The translations under genes and the position numbers were made by a program. The notes below the pieces were generated by a model, which did not search any database, was not told where the DNA came from, and saw only the letters and a program-made list of their open reading frames with translations. A stretch of DNA of 30,313 nt from Gnetum montanum (lineage: Eukaryota; Streptophyta; Gnetopsida; Gnetales; Gnetaceae): NCBI GenBank assembly GCA_015680685.1, contig MNCI01033602.1, forward strand, positions 6,993-37,305, read 5' to 3'. This document shows, in pieces, positions 1 through 9,640 of the stretch (positions within the stretch are counted from its first letter, which is position 1; each line of letters begins with the position of its first letter).

Positions 1-134
1 ATTTGCATGAGCTAAAGCTAACTCAAACATGTGAATATATTTTTCAGCTAAAAAAGCTTTTCCAGGAATAAAAGGCTATAAACTACCTTAGGAATATCAT
101 TGAAATTTTAAAATCCTAATGGTGTAACTCCTTG

Positions 135-374
135 CTAAGGATTTACCATCCTATTCCTTTGAAATGTTGAACTCTTAGACCTTCTAGATCTTCTCTTACG
201 AATTGATAAACCAGAGATAATGGGTGATCTTCTTGATCTTCTAGTTTTCACTCCACTACTTGTTCCCAATTCAGAAACTTTCTTTTGTTCTTCTTCTGAT
301 GAAGAATCAGTCTTAGAATCTAGAATATCTTTTGAAACTTTGAAACTTTCCAAACTATGAAATTTCTTGGTCAT
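135..374 (-). CDS. Short basic/Ser-rich leader ORF of the minus-strand LTR element
   Basis: This 79-codon ORF starts about 118 bases downstream (minus sense) of the LTR 3' end and just past the PBS-like site, where the leader or the start of gag would lie. The N-terminal half has an acidic serine stretch (DSSSEEEQKK). The C-terminal half has two RSRRS-type basic clusters. I see no gag domain, zinc knuckle or other named motif. It ends at a stop, and I could not follow convincing coding further left to the window edge. It may be an extra ORF, a truncated gag start or a chance ORF; the strongly biased composition slightly favours a real or formerly real peptide. Confidence 0.35.
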   Translation of the reverse strand: MTKKFHSLESFKVSKDILDSKTDSSSEEEQKKVSELGTSSGVKTRRSRRSPIISGLSIRKRRSRRSKSSTFQRNRMVNP

Positions 375-467
375 GAACTGAAAATAGTATCTAATTCTTA
401 AGCCTTACCAATAATTCTTGATGTACTAAAAGTATAAGGCTTATGAACCTAGAGGCTTAATTTTCAG

Positions 468-484
468 CCCTCCTTCTAGCGCCA
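468..484 (-). other. Primer-binding-site-like sequence of the minus-strand element
   Basis: Read on the minus strand this is TGGCGCTAGAAGGAGGG. It begins with TGG, the complement of a tRNA CCA end, and lies 7 bases past the inferred LTR end. The GGCGC start is common among plant Ty3/gypsy PBSs. I cannot name the tRNA without a tRNA search. It fixes the element orientation: LTR on the right, internal region running left out of the window. Confidence 0.6.
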
Positions 485-492
485 AAAGAACT

Positions 493-523
493 GTTGGCGA
501 CCGTTTGGGACGCGACCGCCAAC
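493..523 (-). promoter_or_regulatory. GC-rich hairpin at the U5 end
   Basis: GTTGGCG (493-499) and CGCCAAC (517-523) are perfect 7-base inverted arms around a 17-base loop. This is the most GC-rich spot in the LTR and lies at its extreme 3' end. The same TTGGCG also pairs with CGCCAA in the PBS (480-485), so two alternative structures are possible. Confidence 0.5.
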
Positions 524-1581
524 GAGTGTCCTCGAACAGGATTTAGGTGCCTGCTGGTCTCTGGCAACACCAAGGCCCAGATACCTCCAAATAACTCAGT
601 AGTTAATGTGAGTATGTGTGTGTGCTGTTGCGGCGTGCGGTTGTGTGCAATGTAACGATTGCGTGTGTGTGAAATACAAATGACTTACTTTAAGAGATTC
701 AGCCAACTTTATCAAGTACTGTGAGTTATTGAGAGTTTCCTATTTTGTTCAAACTACCTAGTCTATGCGGTCCCTATAATACCTGCTTGTAACAAGTAAA
801 ATTTTGCATAAACATTTGAGCACAACTCCGCAAATCTACTCCTAATTTTCCCCAGAGAGAGATATATAGTTCCACAAGAAAACTAGAAATAGAGCAAGAT
901 TCAAAGGAAATAGACAGAAAGAAAAGAAAGCAGATTTGTGTGGACCTCAAATATTTAAACAAGGTAAAATGACACGAGTAAACACTTCGCAATAAAGCTA
1001 TTCCAAATTCAATATCTATGAATTGTTCAAACTTCCAAGACTCAAACAAGCAATATCTTCAAGACAATCCTACTGTACTACCAAAAATTGCTGCGTAAAC
1101 TACCATGTACGAGACTCCATTTTGGCTAGACAGTAGATGTCAACGATTGCATTTAAACAGAACCTTTAAAAGACTTGACAATTTCTGATTGAAATAACAC
1201 GGAAAATCACTCTAAAGATAAAAAGAAGCTATTCTGGTCCCATCAAAATACCAAAGATTTTCTGAACCCTCTCGACTACCAAATTGTTCCACGGCGTGAC
1301 TACAAACAGAGGCTCTCTTCCAACAATCCAATAGCAGTTCCCAAACGTTGCACAATAACGAAATTTACTACTAAAATGCTCTCAAGGCTTTTTGAACACA
1401 AGCGCTTCTATGGCAAAATTTTAACAGAAATTCCTATTGGGCAACAAGAACAATAAGAGCAATCTAAAAATCCCAAAATTACTTGCCAAGAATGATACTA
1501 CCTAAACCACTAGCTAAGCAATTAAAACAAAACAAAAATGAAATGCATAACTCACAGGACCATGACAAAGAGGCTGAAATC

Positions 1582-1587
1582 TTTATT
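1582..1587 (-). terminator. LTR polyadenylation signal AATAAA
   Basis: TTTATT on the plus strand reads AATAAA on the minus strand. It is about 100 bases downstream of the TATA box, the usual spacing across a plant LTR R region. Confidence 0.6.
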
Positions 1588-1681
1588 CTAGCAAGCCATC
1601 TTGCAAACAATCTTCTTTACAAATCTTCCAAGTGTGATGATGATGCTCCTTGATGTGATGATCCTTCTTGACCCTTGAAGC

Positions 1682-1691
1682 CTATTTATAG
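1682..1691 (-). promoter_or_regulatory. LTR TATA box (CTATAAATAG)
   Basis: A canonical plant TATA box on the minus strand, between the repeat-rich U3 and the short R region that carries AATAAA. It marks the promoter of the minus-strand element; transcription would start near 1655. Confidence 0.7.
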
Positions 1692-1764
1692 GATTCCAAG
1701 GTAGGTAGGGAAGTTACAATTTCAAAAATATCTTAAAAATATCTCACCTAACTTCTCTCCCAAG

Positions 1765-1838
1765 TAACTTGGCCAACCAATTAGGAGATTACTTGGCCAA
1801 CAAGTTAGGAGGTTACTTGCCCAACAAGTTAGGTAAGT
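1765..1838. repeat. Three-copy 24-25 bp tandem repeat in U3
   Basis: Three adjacent units built on TACTTGGCCAACAAGTTAGG, with a few substitutions, lie between the TATA box and the 21-bp array. They form a second, independent small repeat in the same U3. Confidence 0.75.
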
Positions 1839-1890
1839 TACAACAACTTTGGGTGGTTTCAACCACAAAAGAGATAAAAATGCTGCATCT

Positions 1891-1900
1891 GACACGTGTC
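1891..1900. promoter_or_regulatory. GACACGTGTC palindrome (G-box), inner copy
   Basis: A perfect 10-bp palindrome around CACGTG, the plant G-box core recognised by bZIP and bHLH factors. It sits at the TATA-proximal edge of the 21-bp array. The matching copy is at 2704-2713. Confidence 0.55.
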
Positions 1901-1902
1901 CC

Positions 1903-2679
1903 ATGTAGTTGCCAAGTGTCTTCATGCAGTTGCCAAGTGTCTTCATGCAGTTGCCAAGTGTCTTCATGCAGTTGCCAAGTGTCTTCATGCAGTTGCCAAG
2001 TGTCTTCATGCAGTTGCCAAGTGTCTTCATGCAGTTGCCAAGTGTCTTCATGCAGTTGCCAAGTGTCTTCATGCAGTTGCCAAGTGTCTTCATGCAGTTG
2101 CCAAGTGTCTTCATGCAGTTGCCAAGTGTCTTCATGCAGTTGCCAAGTGTCTTCATGCAGTTGCCAAGTGTCTTCATGCAGTTGCCAAGTGTCTTCATGC
2201 AGTTGCCAAGTGTCTTCATGCAGTTGCCAAGTGTCTTCATGCAGTTGCCAAGTGTCTTCATGCAGTTGCCAAGTGTCTTCATGCAGTTGCCAAGTGTCTT
2301 CATGCAGTTGCCAAGTGTCTTCATGCAGTTGCCAAGTGTCTTCATGCAGTTGCCAAGTGTCTTCATGCAGTTGCCAAGTGTCTTCATGCAGTTGCCAAGT
2401 GTCTTCATGCAGTTGCCAAGTGTCTTCATGCAGTTGCCAAGTGTCTTCATGCAGTTGCCAAGTGTCTTCATGCAGTTGCCAAGTGTCTTCATGCAGTTGC
2501 CAAGTGTCTTCATGCAGTTGCCAAGTGTCTTCATGCAGTTGCCAAGTGTCTTCATGCAGTTGCCAAGTGTCTTCATGCAGTTGCCAAGTGTCTTCATGTA
2601 GTTGCCAAGTGTCTTCATGCAGTTGCCAAGTGTCTTCATTCATTTGCCAAGTGTCTTCATTTAGTTGCCAAGTGTTCAC
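1903..2679. repeat. 21-bp minisatellite, about 36-37 units, in LTR U3
   Basis: The unit is ATGCAGTTGCCAAGTGTCTTC. By phase counting, 32 consecutive units (1924-2595) are identical. Variant units lie at both edges (1903; 2596, 2638 and 2659). The period is a multiple of three and lacks stops in most frames, so it makes long spurious ORFs on both strands. Each unit contains CAAGTG, an E-box-type hexamer. Identity inside with variants at the edges indicates recent homogenisation from a degenerate U3 motif. Confidence 0.97.
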
Positions 2680-2703
2680 CATGGAGAGAAACAAGTTGCA
2701 GTT

Positions 2704-2713
2704 GACACGTGTC
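2704..2713. promoter_or_regulatory. GACACGTGTC palindrome (G-box), outer copy
   Basis: The same perfect palindrome as at 1891-1900, in the same context (tgacacgtgtccca, then tagttg). It lies beyond the distal end of the minisatellite, so the array is bracketed by two identical G-box elements. Confidence 0.55.
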
Positions 2714-2776
2714 CCATTTAGTTGACAAGTGGCCATTGTGGAGATAAAGAGGTTGTAGTTGACAAGTGGCCTTTGT

Positions 2777-2792
2777 GGTGGTTATAACCACC
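2777..2792. repeat. 16-bp perfect palindrome near the LTR outer end
   Basis: GGTGGTTATAACCACC equals its own reverse complement. It lies about 40 bp inside the inferred LTR outer end. A related 6-bp inverted pair (GTGGTT/AACCAC) is at 1853-1866 on the other side of the minisatellite. Confidence 0.8.
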
Positions 2793-2834
2793 ATTTCAAT
2801 TGACAAGTGTTCAATTCTCATAGGACTTTGAACA

Positions 2835-3390
2835 ATTGTTGCATAAATTCCCTTTTTAAATCAATATTATATTTTATTGTTATTTATATCATAGTAGTAG
2901 AGATAATAACCATGGATTTGATGCATGGGTTGATATAGAAATATATGTATGCATATACAACTGAATGCATAAGTGGAGTTGTACTTTCACATTTTAATTT
3001 GTGGCACCTCGAATGTAATCCCAGTTATATCAAGGTCGATTCCATATTCATCTTCTTTACACTTTATTACAGAAAAAGTAACTAGAGTTACTCTATCATA
3101 AGCTAGAGAGATATCTACAATTTATACACCATTTTCTTTTGACTCTAGATAAACCCTCATGCCAACATTCCCAATTGCAATGTCATTATCCATTGATTTT
3201 CAAAACATTCAATTCAGCAACATTTTCATTTCTATTCCAACTTCATGGTTAATTAACTGTTGCAAAATTCTTTACAAGAAAGAACATAATCCTCCTTGAA
3301 TAGTTCCAGTTCATTAGGATTCTATACCTCACCATTTGCAAATAAGTCCATCTATTCCATGAAATGGTAAAAATGTGCCAACAGATACTA
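2835..3390. other. AT-rich stretch, no gene seen
   Basis: This lies between the minus-strand LTR and the first recognisable gag remnant of the next element. It is AT-rich with no coding trace I trust. It could hold the decayed 5' LTR or leader of the 3390-18480 element. Confidence 0.4.
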
Positions 3391-4110
3391 GTTGTGACAT
3401 CTATCAATATGAACATCCCTTCAGATGTGTTCCTATGATGTCACAATTACAAGAGTATGGGGTGTACACATTGAATCCTTGACTAGCACATAGGCAAGAA
3501 CCAAAATAATTATCTTATCCTTAAGGTAATCCAAGATAGTTTCATCATCAATAACAAGCTTATTATCCAAGTGAAGCCCCACCACAACCATATGAGAAAT
3601 ATCAATAGTGGTACCAACCACGATCAGGAGGAATGCCACCACCAAGGTAGTAATACCCTTACAGACAACTAGATATGTATGGGTATTTTGTTCAATAGCT
3701 TGTTTCTCCATAAAGCTCTACAAGCCACACCTCATTCAAACATCACTATTACCCTCTAGAGTACCATTGAACTCATTCATCATCTACTCAAGGGGAGCAC
3801 CCATACCCTTACCACCCTTCGCATCTATCTGCACACATCTCTCCATCGTCTACCTAGTTACCTCTTGCTCGATATATGCTGGGTGAAATTCCCCCATAGC
3901 TATAGCAATGAAATGCTATGAGAACTGTGAATTTATAACTAGCCTTCCAATCAAATGGTTTGGACAATCGATCCAAAAAATAATCCTTTTTTTTTGCCTA
4001 ATAGTCCTCCCAAACCCTCATAACCTAATGTGGCTGGTCACCTTGCATCTCCAACATCCTTATCCTCTACATCAAATATATTCAAGAGACCTTCAAACCA
4101 AACACTAGCT
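3390..4110 (+). pseudogene. Degenerate gag C-terminal region (Ty3/gypsy)
   Basis: One plus frame, read through several stops, is rich in Pro, Gln and Tyr. A stretch near 3570-3640 reads as APPQPYEKYQ, stop, WYQPRSGGMPPPR. Such Pro/Gln/Tyr-rich sequence is common in the C-terminal part of plant Ty3 gag, and the protease follows directly at 4136. Stops and probable frameshifts are frequent. I see no intact CCHC knuckle. Shorter open frames on both strands here look like shadows. The call rests on composition plus position. Confidence 0.45.
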
Positions 4111-4135
4111 TAGATCTACACTGTGATGCTAACTC

Positions 4136-4545
4136 ATGTTTTTTCGTATTAGATCAAGGTTGGGAATCTTCACACAAAAATATCTAACTCGGGAAGTTCT
4201 CTTATTTACTTATAGATCACTAGATATGAGCCATGCAAGGCTTTTCTTAACTCTAATTCTGGTATCAATCTCATATCTCATGACATGTACATGGCCTAAA
4301 ACCTACCACCTCTTAAGAATAGAAATATCAATTTAGAATTGGCAGACCAATCAATCACTATTTATTTGGAATTAGTGGAGGACATTGTGACCACAATTTG
4401 TGGGTTGTCATATCTGACTAATTTTCTGATGATTAAGATCAATGACTGAAAAGGCAACTTCCCCTTCATTATGGAAAGGGCATGGTTAAGCACGGTCAAT
4501 GCACAAATGGGGCATAAGGAACCTATCCTTGGAAATATCTAAAGA
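4136..4545 (+). pseudogene. Retropepsin-like protease pseudogene of the split Ty3/gypsy element
   Basis: The plus frame around 4250-4300 reads LNSNSGINLISHDMYM, where functional copies have an LD(S/T)GSG-type active site; the catalytic Asp position is Asn. It is followed by INLELADQSI, a hydrophobic strand (TTICGLSYLTNF), then NFPFIMERAWLSTVNAQ, which corresponds to the LLGRPWL region after the retropepsin fold in plant Ty3 elements. Stops occur inside the frame (TAA after MYMA, TGA after IND). Order and spacing fit gag-protease-RT. Recognition is clear, activity lost. Confidence 0.8.
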
Positions 4546-5040
4546 AAATGAATTTGGATGATTAGAGAAGAACTATGTTCCATGCATTGTGTGTAGAGAT
4601 AACAAGTGGAATTGCATGAAAAAAATCTAGTCCATTAAAAGTACATTCATCAAGCATGCAATCAATGTGCACAAGAAATAGATATCAAAACGTTTCTGTA
4701 TGCAGTAGCCACAAAATTAGAGGAAACCCAATGACTCATAGCTAACTTTGATAGCAGCACATTATGCATGGAACCAACTGAGACTCTGACATGTGCTTAT
4801 GTCGAAGATATGGATGAACTTGAGAAAGGTCATCCACTAATTCTTTAATGATGAAATCTATTGAGGAGAGTTGAAAATCCCTGATAGCTTCAAGAAGGAG
4901 CTCCTAGAGTTAAAACTCTACCAACTAGCATGGAGTATGCATTTTTAAATAATTGGAAGCTATTCATAATCAATGCAAATATTACTCCTAAAAAAAATAT
5001 AAGCTATTATAGGTCATCAACAAATGGCCAAAAACCTTTG
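4546..5040 (+). other. Protease-RT linker, degenerate
   Basis: Short plus-strand coding fragments, for example SFKKELLELKLYQLAW near 4890, sit between protease and RT. Linkers between these domains are poorly conserved in plant Ty3 elements, and I cannot assign a domain. Confidence 0.4.
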
Positions 5041-5880
5041 CTTGGTCATATCATAAGCTAACTAGAATTGATCTAAGGATATACCAACATACATTTACAC
5101 AAACTTGAATATGAAGCTCTGGAGGCAATTGTAGAGGTGGCTAAATTCCAAATTGAAGTAGATAGTCAAGGAGGAAATAGGAAAACTCCTCAAGGTGGGG
5201 TTCATTTATCCCATCAAGGATAGTGAGTGGGTTATCCCACTCATAATTTTTCCAAAGACAGATGTCAAGTGGTAGGTCTACATCAACTTTAGGCTATTGG
5301 ATATGACAACATTTAAAGATCATTTTTGATTGTCATTTATGAACCAAGTGTTGGACACTATCTCTGGGCATTGCTAGATAACATTCAGAAGTTCCTAGGC
5401 AACTTTTGCATATTGTAAGATATTGTTTGGTCTATGTAATATCCTTACAACATTTCAATGCTTGGTCCTTAGTATTTTCCAATAATAGATTGGTAGTAGA
5501 ATAGAAGTCTTCATAGATGACCCTTAAATAGTCTTCAAGGTCATCCAGCGATACATTTGAGAAAGCCCTAGATCACTTTGAATAGGTTGTAAAAATATGT
5601 GTTGAAACAAAACTTAGGCTCAATTCGTAGAAAATCCATCTAATGTTCTAGGAGGGCATAGTATTGGGACACTAAATTTCACAAAAAGGGATTGAGGTAG
5701 AACCTGAAAAGATAAGGATCATCAAAGGAATTACATGCCAACTAGAGATAATTAAAGATGTCTGATCATTCCTTGGATACACTAGCTACTATCAGTGATT
5801 TATAGAGAATTTCTCTAAGTTCACAAAGCCAGTGGTTGATCTTACAAGGAAAGATGCCCCATTCATTTAGACTAAGGAGT
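5041..5880 (+). pseudogene. Reverse transcriptase pseudogene, Ty3/gypsy
   Basis: Recognisable RT blocks occur in order across frames: LLKVGFIYPIKDSEWVIPLI and FPKTDVKW (fingers), FKDHF then MNQVLDTISG, the ILFGLCNILTTFQ block, and IEVFIDD near 5503-5523 with the catalytic Asp pair kept (F-x-DD). The thumb and connection follow (EGIVLGH, ISQKGIEVEPEKI, SFLGYTSYYQ, NFSKFTKPVVDLTRKDAPFI). Several stops and at least two frame changes make it inactive. The style is a plant non-chromoviral Ty3 element, perhaps Athila-like. Confidence 0.9.
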
Positions 5881-6062
5881 GTGAACATACATTGTAATAA
5901 TTAAGGAACAAACTTGTAGAAACTCAAATTCTATGGGCACCATACTACTCTAGACAATTTCATATCTTGACAAACGCATCTAATTATGCTTTCGGATTCA
6001 TGCTTATGTAGTTGGATGATAAAAAATATCCATACTACATCCACTCTGCAAGTTAAAGAATT
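5881..6062 (+). pseudogene. RNase H, N-terminal part, interrupted by insertion
   Basis: The frame reads ILTNASNYAFGFMLM, corresponding to the TDAS-x-x-ALG block that carries the first catalytic Asp; here it is Asn. It then reads KYPYYIHSAS up to RIM and stops matching at 6063-6068, where the 10.8-kb insertion begins. The rest of the domain resumes in frame at 16852. Confidence 0.85.
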
Positions 6063-6067
6063 ATGGG
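6063..6067. repeat. Left target-site duplication ATGGG
   Basis: ATGGG directly precedes TGAAACACCC. The same five bases directly follow ...GTTGCTACA at 16847. Removing the insertion and one copy joins the RNase H frame exactly across the junction (...RIM then GAQLNY...), independent support that this is a true target duplication. Confidence 0.92.
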
Positions 6068-6346
6068 TGAAACACCCTAAATTTTCAAGGTATTCTTACT
6101 TCATCGGATCCTTGGAATTTAGGTAGCATCAGGGTAGTTCTTTAGAAGATGGATGTTCTAAGTTTAGATTGTCAAGTTTGGCAAATTTTCTACTTCTAGT
6201 GTTGATATCCCTAACGAACTCTTTAGCCTACCCACCTTGGTAGTTCATCTAGCTGATAGTCTACTTTGAAGTGATGTGTGGGGTTGTTGGCGATGCTCAG
6301 GCTACATAAAATAGTTTGGTAAGATTTCTAGTCAAGAAGGTTGCTA

Positions 6347-6373
6347 TGCTATGCTACACTATGTAGCATAGCA
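6347..6373. repeat. GCTAY palindrome 1
   Basis: TGCTATGCTACA (6347-6358) and TGTAGCATAGCA (6362-6373) are perfect 12-bp inverted arms with a 3-base loop. Confidence 0.9.
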
Positions 6374-6403
6374 AGCCTCAGAAAGCAGTTGTAGAACAAA
6401 GTG

Positions 6404-6442
6404 CCACACTACGCTACGCTACGTAGTGTAGCATAGCGTAGC
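6404..6442. repeat. GCTAY palindrome 2
   Basis: Two overlapping foldbacks: ACACTACG/CGTAGTGT (6406-6413, 6422-6429) and GCTACGCTA/TAGCGTAGC (starting 6413 and ending 6442). Confidence 0.85.
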
Positions 6443-6605
6443 AAGAGCAAGATAAAAAGATGCAGCTCACTTAGTGATTTCAAATGCACCTAGTAAGCAC
6501 ATATGGCCTTTCAAAACTAGTTGCTTCACTCAACTTCAAGTCTTTCACCAAAACTCCTCTTACTAGAAAAGTAGTAGATCAAACAAAAGGTAGGCTTTGT
6601 TGGTT

Positions 6606-6645
6606 GCTACACTATGCTACGTTATCTAGTGTAGCATAGCGTAGC
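6606..6645. repeat. GCTAY palindrome 3
   Basis: GCTACACTATGCTAC (6606-6620) faces GTAGCATAGCGTAGC (6631-6645), 14 of 15 positions complementary, with a 10-base loop. Confidence 0.9.
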
Positions 6646-6789
6646 GATGATGCAAAAACGATGAAGGACATCTCAGAATGTAGGATCAGCAAGTTTGCAA
6701 GCTTCACGTTGCACAAGAGAAAATGTCACAAATTGATAACATGATCTTCAAGAAAGTGTTCTTAGTTTAAATCATAGTTAAGGGCAGCT

Positions 6790-6819
6790 GCTACACTATG
6801 ATACACTACATAGCGTAGC
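6790..6819. repeat. GCTAY palindrome 4, overlapping the antisense gene stop
   Basis: GCTACACTATG and CATAGCGTAGC pair at 10 of 11 positions. The right arm encodes the last residues of the minus-strand gene (G-Y-A-M-stop, stop at 6808-6806). Confidence 0.8.
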
Positions 6820-9640
6820 CTTCTCCCACATCATTTGTTCCTACATCATCCCCTCCTACGTCGCCTTCTCCTACATTGTCCTCTACTACCTCTTCATTCC
6901 TACCCTTTGTAGACCCTACATATTCACTTGGAACCTACATCGTAAAGGTGAAATAGTTAGCTAGGCCAACTCATGCAAGCTAGAATAGAGCACAAGCATT
7001 AACATGGCAGAAATTGACTAACCTGAGATGGCCTTGTGTTCGTCTTGAAGGGTATGTGATCTAAATCAAGGCCGAGGTGGTGCTAAACCTCCTCTTATAT
7101 GATATTAGCCCAATGCCTATTGCTTGGTTCAACGTCTATAGTAGCTTTCTCCTTTTTGATAGCCATCCATCTGGGTAGTCCCAGAGAAAAAGAGGCAATA
7201 GCGGTTTCATCTATGGAAAAATCTAATTCCCATTCAGGAGATTCGATGAACTTTACCTACTCCTTGAACTTATTATAGGCCTCAAAATTGCTAATGGCAT
7301 TTATGAATGCTTTTTAAGTAAATGCCTCCATAGAAGAATTTTCGTATAGTTTGTGGTAGGTGGCACGTTCTATTTTATACATGTGCTTATGGTTTTTCTA
7401 GGACTACCCCCACTTGTAAACTCTGGTCCTATAATCTTTCCAATCTTGATTCTTTAGGGCCAACAAGTCCATTTGCATTTGTTGTTCTATTATTTCTCAG
7501 CTAGCTTCATTATTCTGTTGCACGAATGTCCAATATCTAGCATAGTCTATCACAACTATGTGCCAATTGCCATCATTAGTATCATGAGCTATGAGGAATT
7601 GATTCCTTGATTTGAGGTCTACCACCTTGGTGCTTAGTTCAGCCTTCTAGACCAATTTCCATAGGTCCTCATTCTCGCACCTACACTCCCATAATGAGCG
7701 TGCTGAGTGCAAAGCACATTTGCTGGCCTCGTTGTATATGCGACGAGGCACCTCAACCACTTTTGACTAGAATGTAGGCACAACATTAACCTTCAAAGGC
7801 TGGGTTGGGTTCGATTTGAGTCGAGAGGCTATAATCACACAAAGATCACATCAGTCAGATTAGCGTAGTAGGGTTAGCAAACTTAAAGCATCTAATGTAG
7901 CAACATGAAAGTGCCTAGTGTAGCTACTTATCCACTTCAGAATCAACCTATCTGAGATGGTCAATCATGTCATTGATGATCCCTTTAATAAATGTAAACT
8001 TGTCAGGTGTCTCGGCCCATGGTTCCACGTGAATTAGAGTGGGTCCTGCAACATTAGTAGTGATGTCTGTCATACAACTAAACATGTTAGCAATGATCGA
8101 GGTGAACTGTAATAAGGTGAATATATTGTTAAACTTACCAGCGTCTAATTGCAGTTCCCCTTCCTTCTAATTTAAGATGATGACAGCATCCTTAGCAGAA
8201 GTCCCTTCTAGGTCAATGTGGGCTTTCTTCTTTATTTTCTAGAGCCTTTCCCTTTCAAGCACCAGCATCTTCCTCATCCATAGAAGACTCCTTTTCATCT
8301 TCAAAAATGTCCTCCTTGTCAACACGAGGATTTTCCTAGATAACAAGAGCCCCTTCCTTAGAGATAGGAGCTCTTTCCTTCTTGATCCTCTGAGACTAGG
8401 GCCTCTATGTATTTATTTGTTGCCCCTGTTTTGGGGGCCGACACCTCTTCCTCACCTTCTTCTTCTTCTTCTGCTAGCGGAAAAAAAAACATATTTGCAT
8501 TAGCATATAAGCAAGTTAGCTTAATGTAGGTGCTATGTTATGCAGCGTAGAAGGCATTAACAAAGTAGGCAAGGAAGTAGATATAGGCAAACGCATTTAC
8601 CAATGGGGGGTTGCATCCTACATAACTTGAACCACAGTGTTTGCCCCTCATCCTCTTCTATGTGGATGATCTTCTTAGCTAGTTGAGTCCTCTTTCACCA
8701 CATCTTGGTGGCCACCATTTCGGCAATGAGACATTTCCCCTGTGATATGCTATAGGCTGTAGCAAAGGGTGCCTCTCCTACGCTGTCTTGGCCACGAAAC
8801 TTGCAGGCCACTTGATCCCTAGTCATCATAGAGAACGACTCCCCAATAGCTTCTGGGGGATCTTGGGCTTGGGTGGTCTAGGGGATTTGGTAGATCCATG
8901 GTTTGGAAATCTAATTGTGATTTTGTAATACCTAGGCTTCGTTCTCGTAGACTACTAAAAACTTTACAAAACGCCACAAGTAGGCTATGTAAAAGGCATA
9001 GTGCACATTGAAATAGGACCCCAAGTTCTTATGGTGCCCAACGATTTTAGTCTACATGCCCTTCCACAAAAACCTAGTTTAATTGTAGCAAGCCCCTTCC
9101 TCCATGACCTCCCACATCACCCAAGCTTACTCAATCCCAAAGATCTTCCCTTGGAAAAGTAGATGGGGGAATGCATGAGCTTAGAAGATGAGAGAAGCCT
9201 CTTTGGTAGGTCTCAAACTGACCTTCCCCATGGGAATCCATTTTCGCTCTTTGGTGATCCCCAATCACTCAATGTCCTCCTTCTGAATTTTTAGCTCCTT
9301 CTTAGTCTTTGACCCTATGAGGATGCCATCAACAGGGACATTGAAAAGGTCCATGAATAGCTGGTCCTTGATTTCAATGATCACCTACACATCATATACA
9401 TGTGTACGGAAGCGTTCTTCCCTGTTGGAGAAGGAGTTAGCTAGGGTAAGCATCTTAGTGGTAGGGATGCTTGGATTTGGGGCTAGGAACAAATCCATGA
9501 GACCAGCATTTTGGATGTGCCTGAGTAGGGATTCCGAGGTCACGCTACATATCCAACGCTAGCTCTCATCTACTTCTCCCTACTTGAAGTAGATGTTTTC
9601 CTCTTGGCTCCCAATGCTTATCACCATCACCTCCTAGGAC
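6806..9640 (-). pseudogene. Antisense accessory gene of the Tat-like element (main body)
   Basis: The minus strand reads as a long protein through scattered stops. From the N side it contains SLLRHIQNAGLMDLFLAP, IIEIKDQLFMDLFNVPVDG, RKWIPMGKVSLRPTKEASLI, AHAFPHLLFQGKIFGIE, AWVMWEVMEEGACYN, LGSYFNVHYAFYIAYLWRFV, then charged coiled-coil-like sequence (EIIEQQMQMDLLALKNQDWK). An acidic V-G-D/E tail near 6825-6920 ends with TAG at 6806. Long blocks remain readable and conserved in character, so it was once selected. I do not recognise a named domain. Extra antisense ORFs are known in Tat-lineage elements, usually between pol and the 3' LTR; here it precedes pol. It may be spliced. Confidence 0.65.

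Larger units (their letters stand above)
492..2834 (-). mobile_element. Long 5' LTR of a minus-strand retrotransposon
   Basis: The plus-strand ends are TGTT at the left and AACA at the right, a 4-bp terminal inverted repeat of TG...CA type. Reading on the minus strand, U3 (2834 to about 1692) contains the minisatellite. A CTATAAATAG box and an AATAAA about 100 bases later delimit a short R, and a roughly 1-kb U5 ends in a GC-rich hairpin next to the PBS-like site. The LTR (about 2.34 kb) is unusually long. The other LTR and the matching target duplication lie outside the window; the 5 bases at the outer edge (2835-2839) are attgt. The exact outer boundary is inferred from the TG/CA rule only. 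Confidence 0.65.
6068..6805 (+). repeat. Left terminal U3-like segment
   Basis: The start TGAAACACCC resembles common plant LTR starts. It holds four GCTAY-type quasi-palindromes. No TATA box or PBS follows; the segment meets the antisense gene's stop codon at 6806. It is best read as a truncated 5' LTR. Confidence 0.5.

Noticed and set aside
1903-2679. CRISPR-like array
   Set aside because: Units are contiguous with no unique spacers, in plant LTR sequence.
1722-2736. Several 230-318-residue ORFs on both strands
   Set aside because: They are translations of the 21-bp minisatellite, whose period is divisible by three; up to five frames stay open. There is no protein evidence.
3433-3711. Minus-strand ORF resembling a membrane protein
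   Set aside because: Antisense to the Pro/Gln/Tyr-rich gag remnant; no motif.
6606-6612. End of a short left LTR at GGTTGCTACA (same as the right end)
   Set aside because: The match lies inside a GCTAY palindrome and no PBS follows; probably coincidence of the repeated word.
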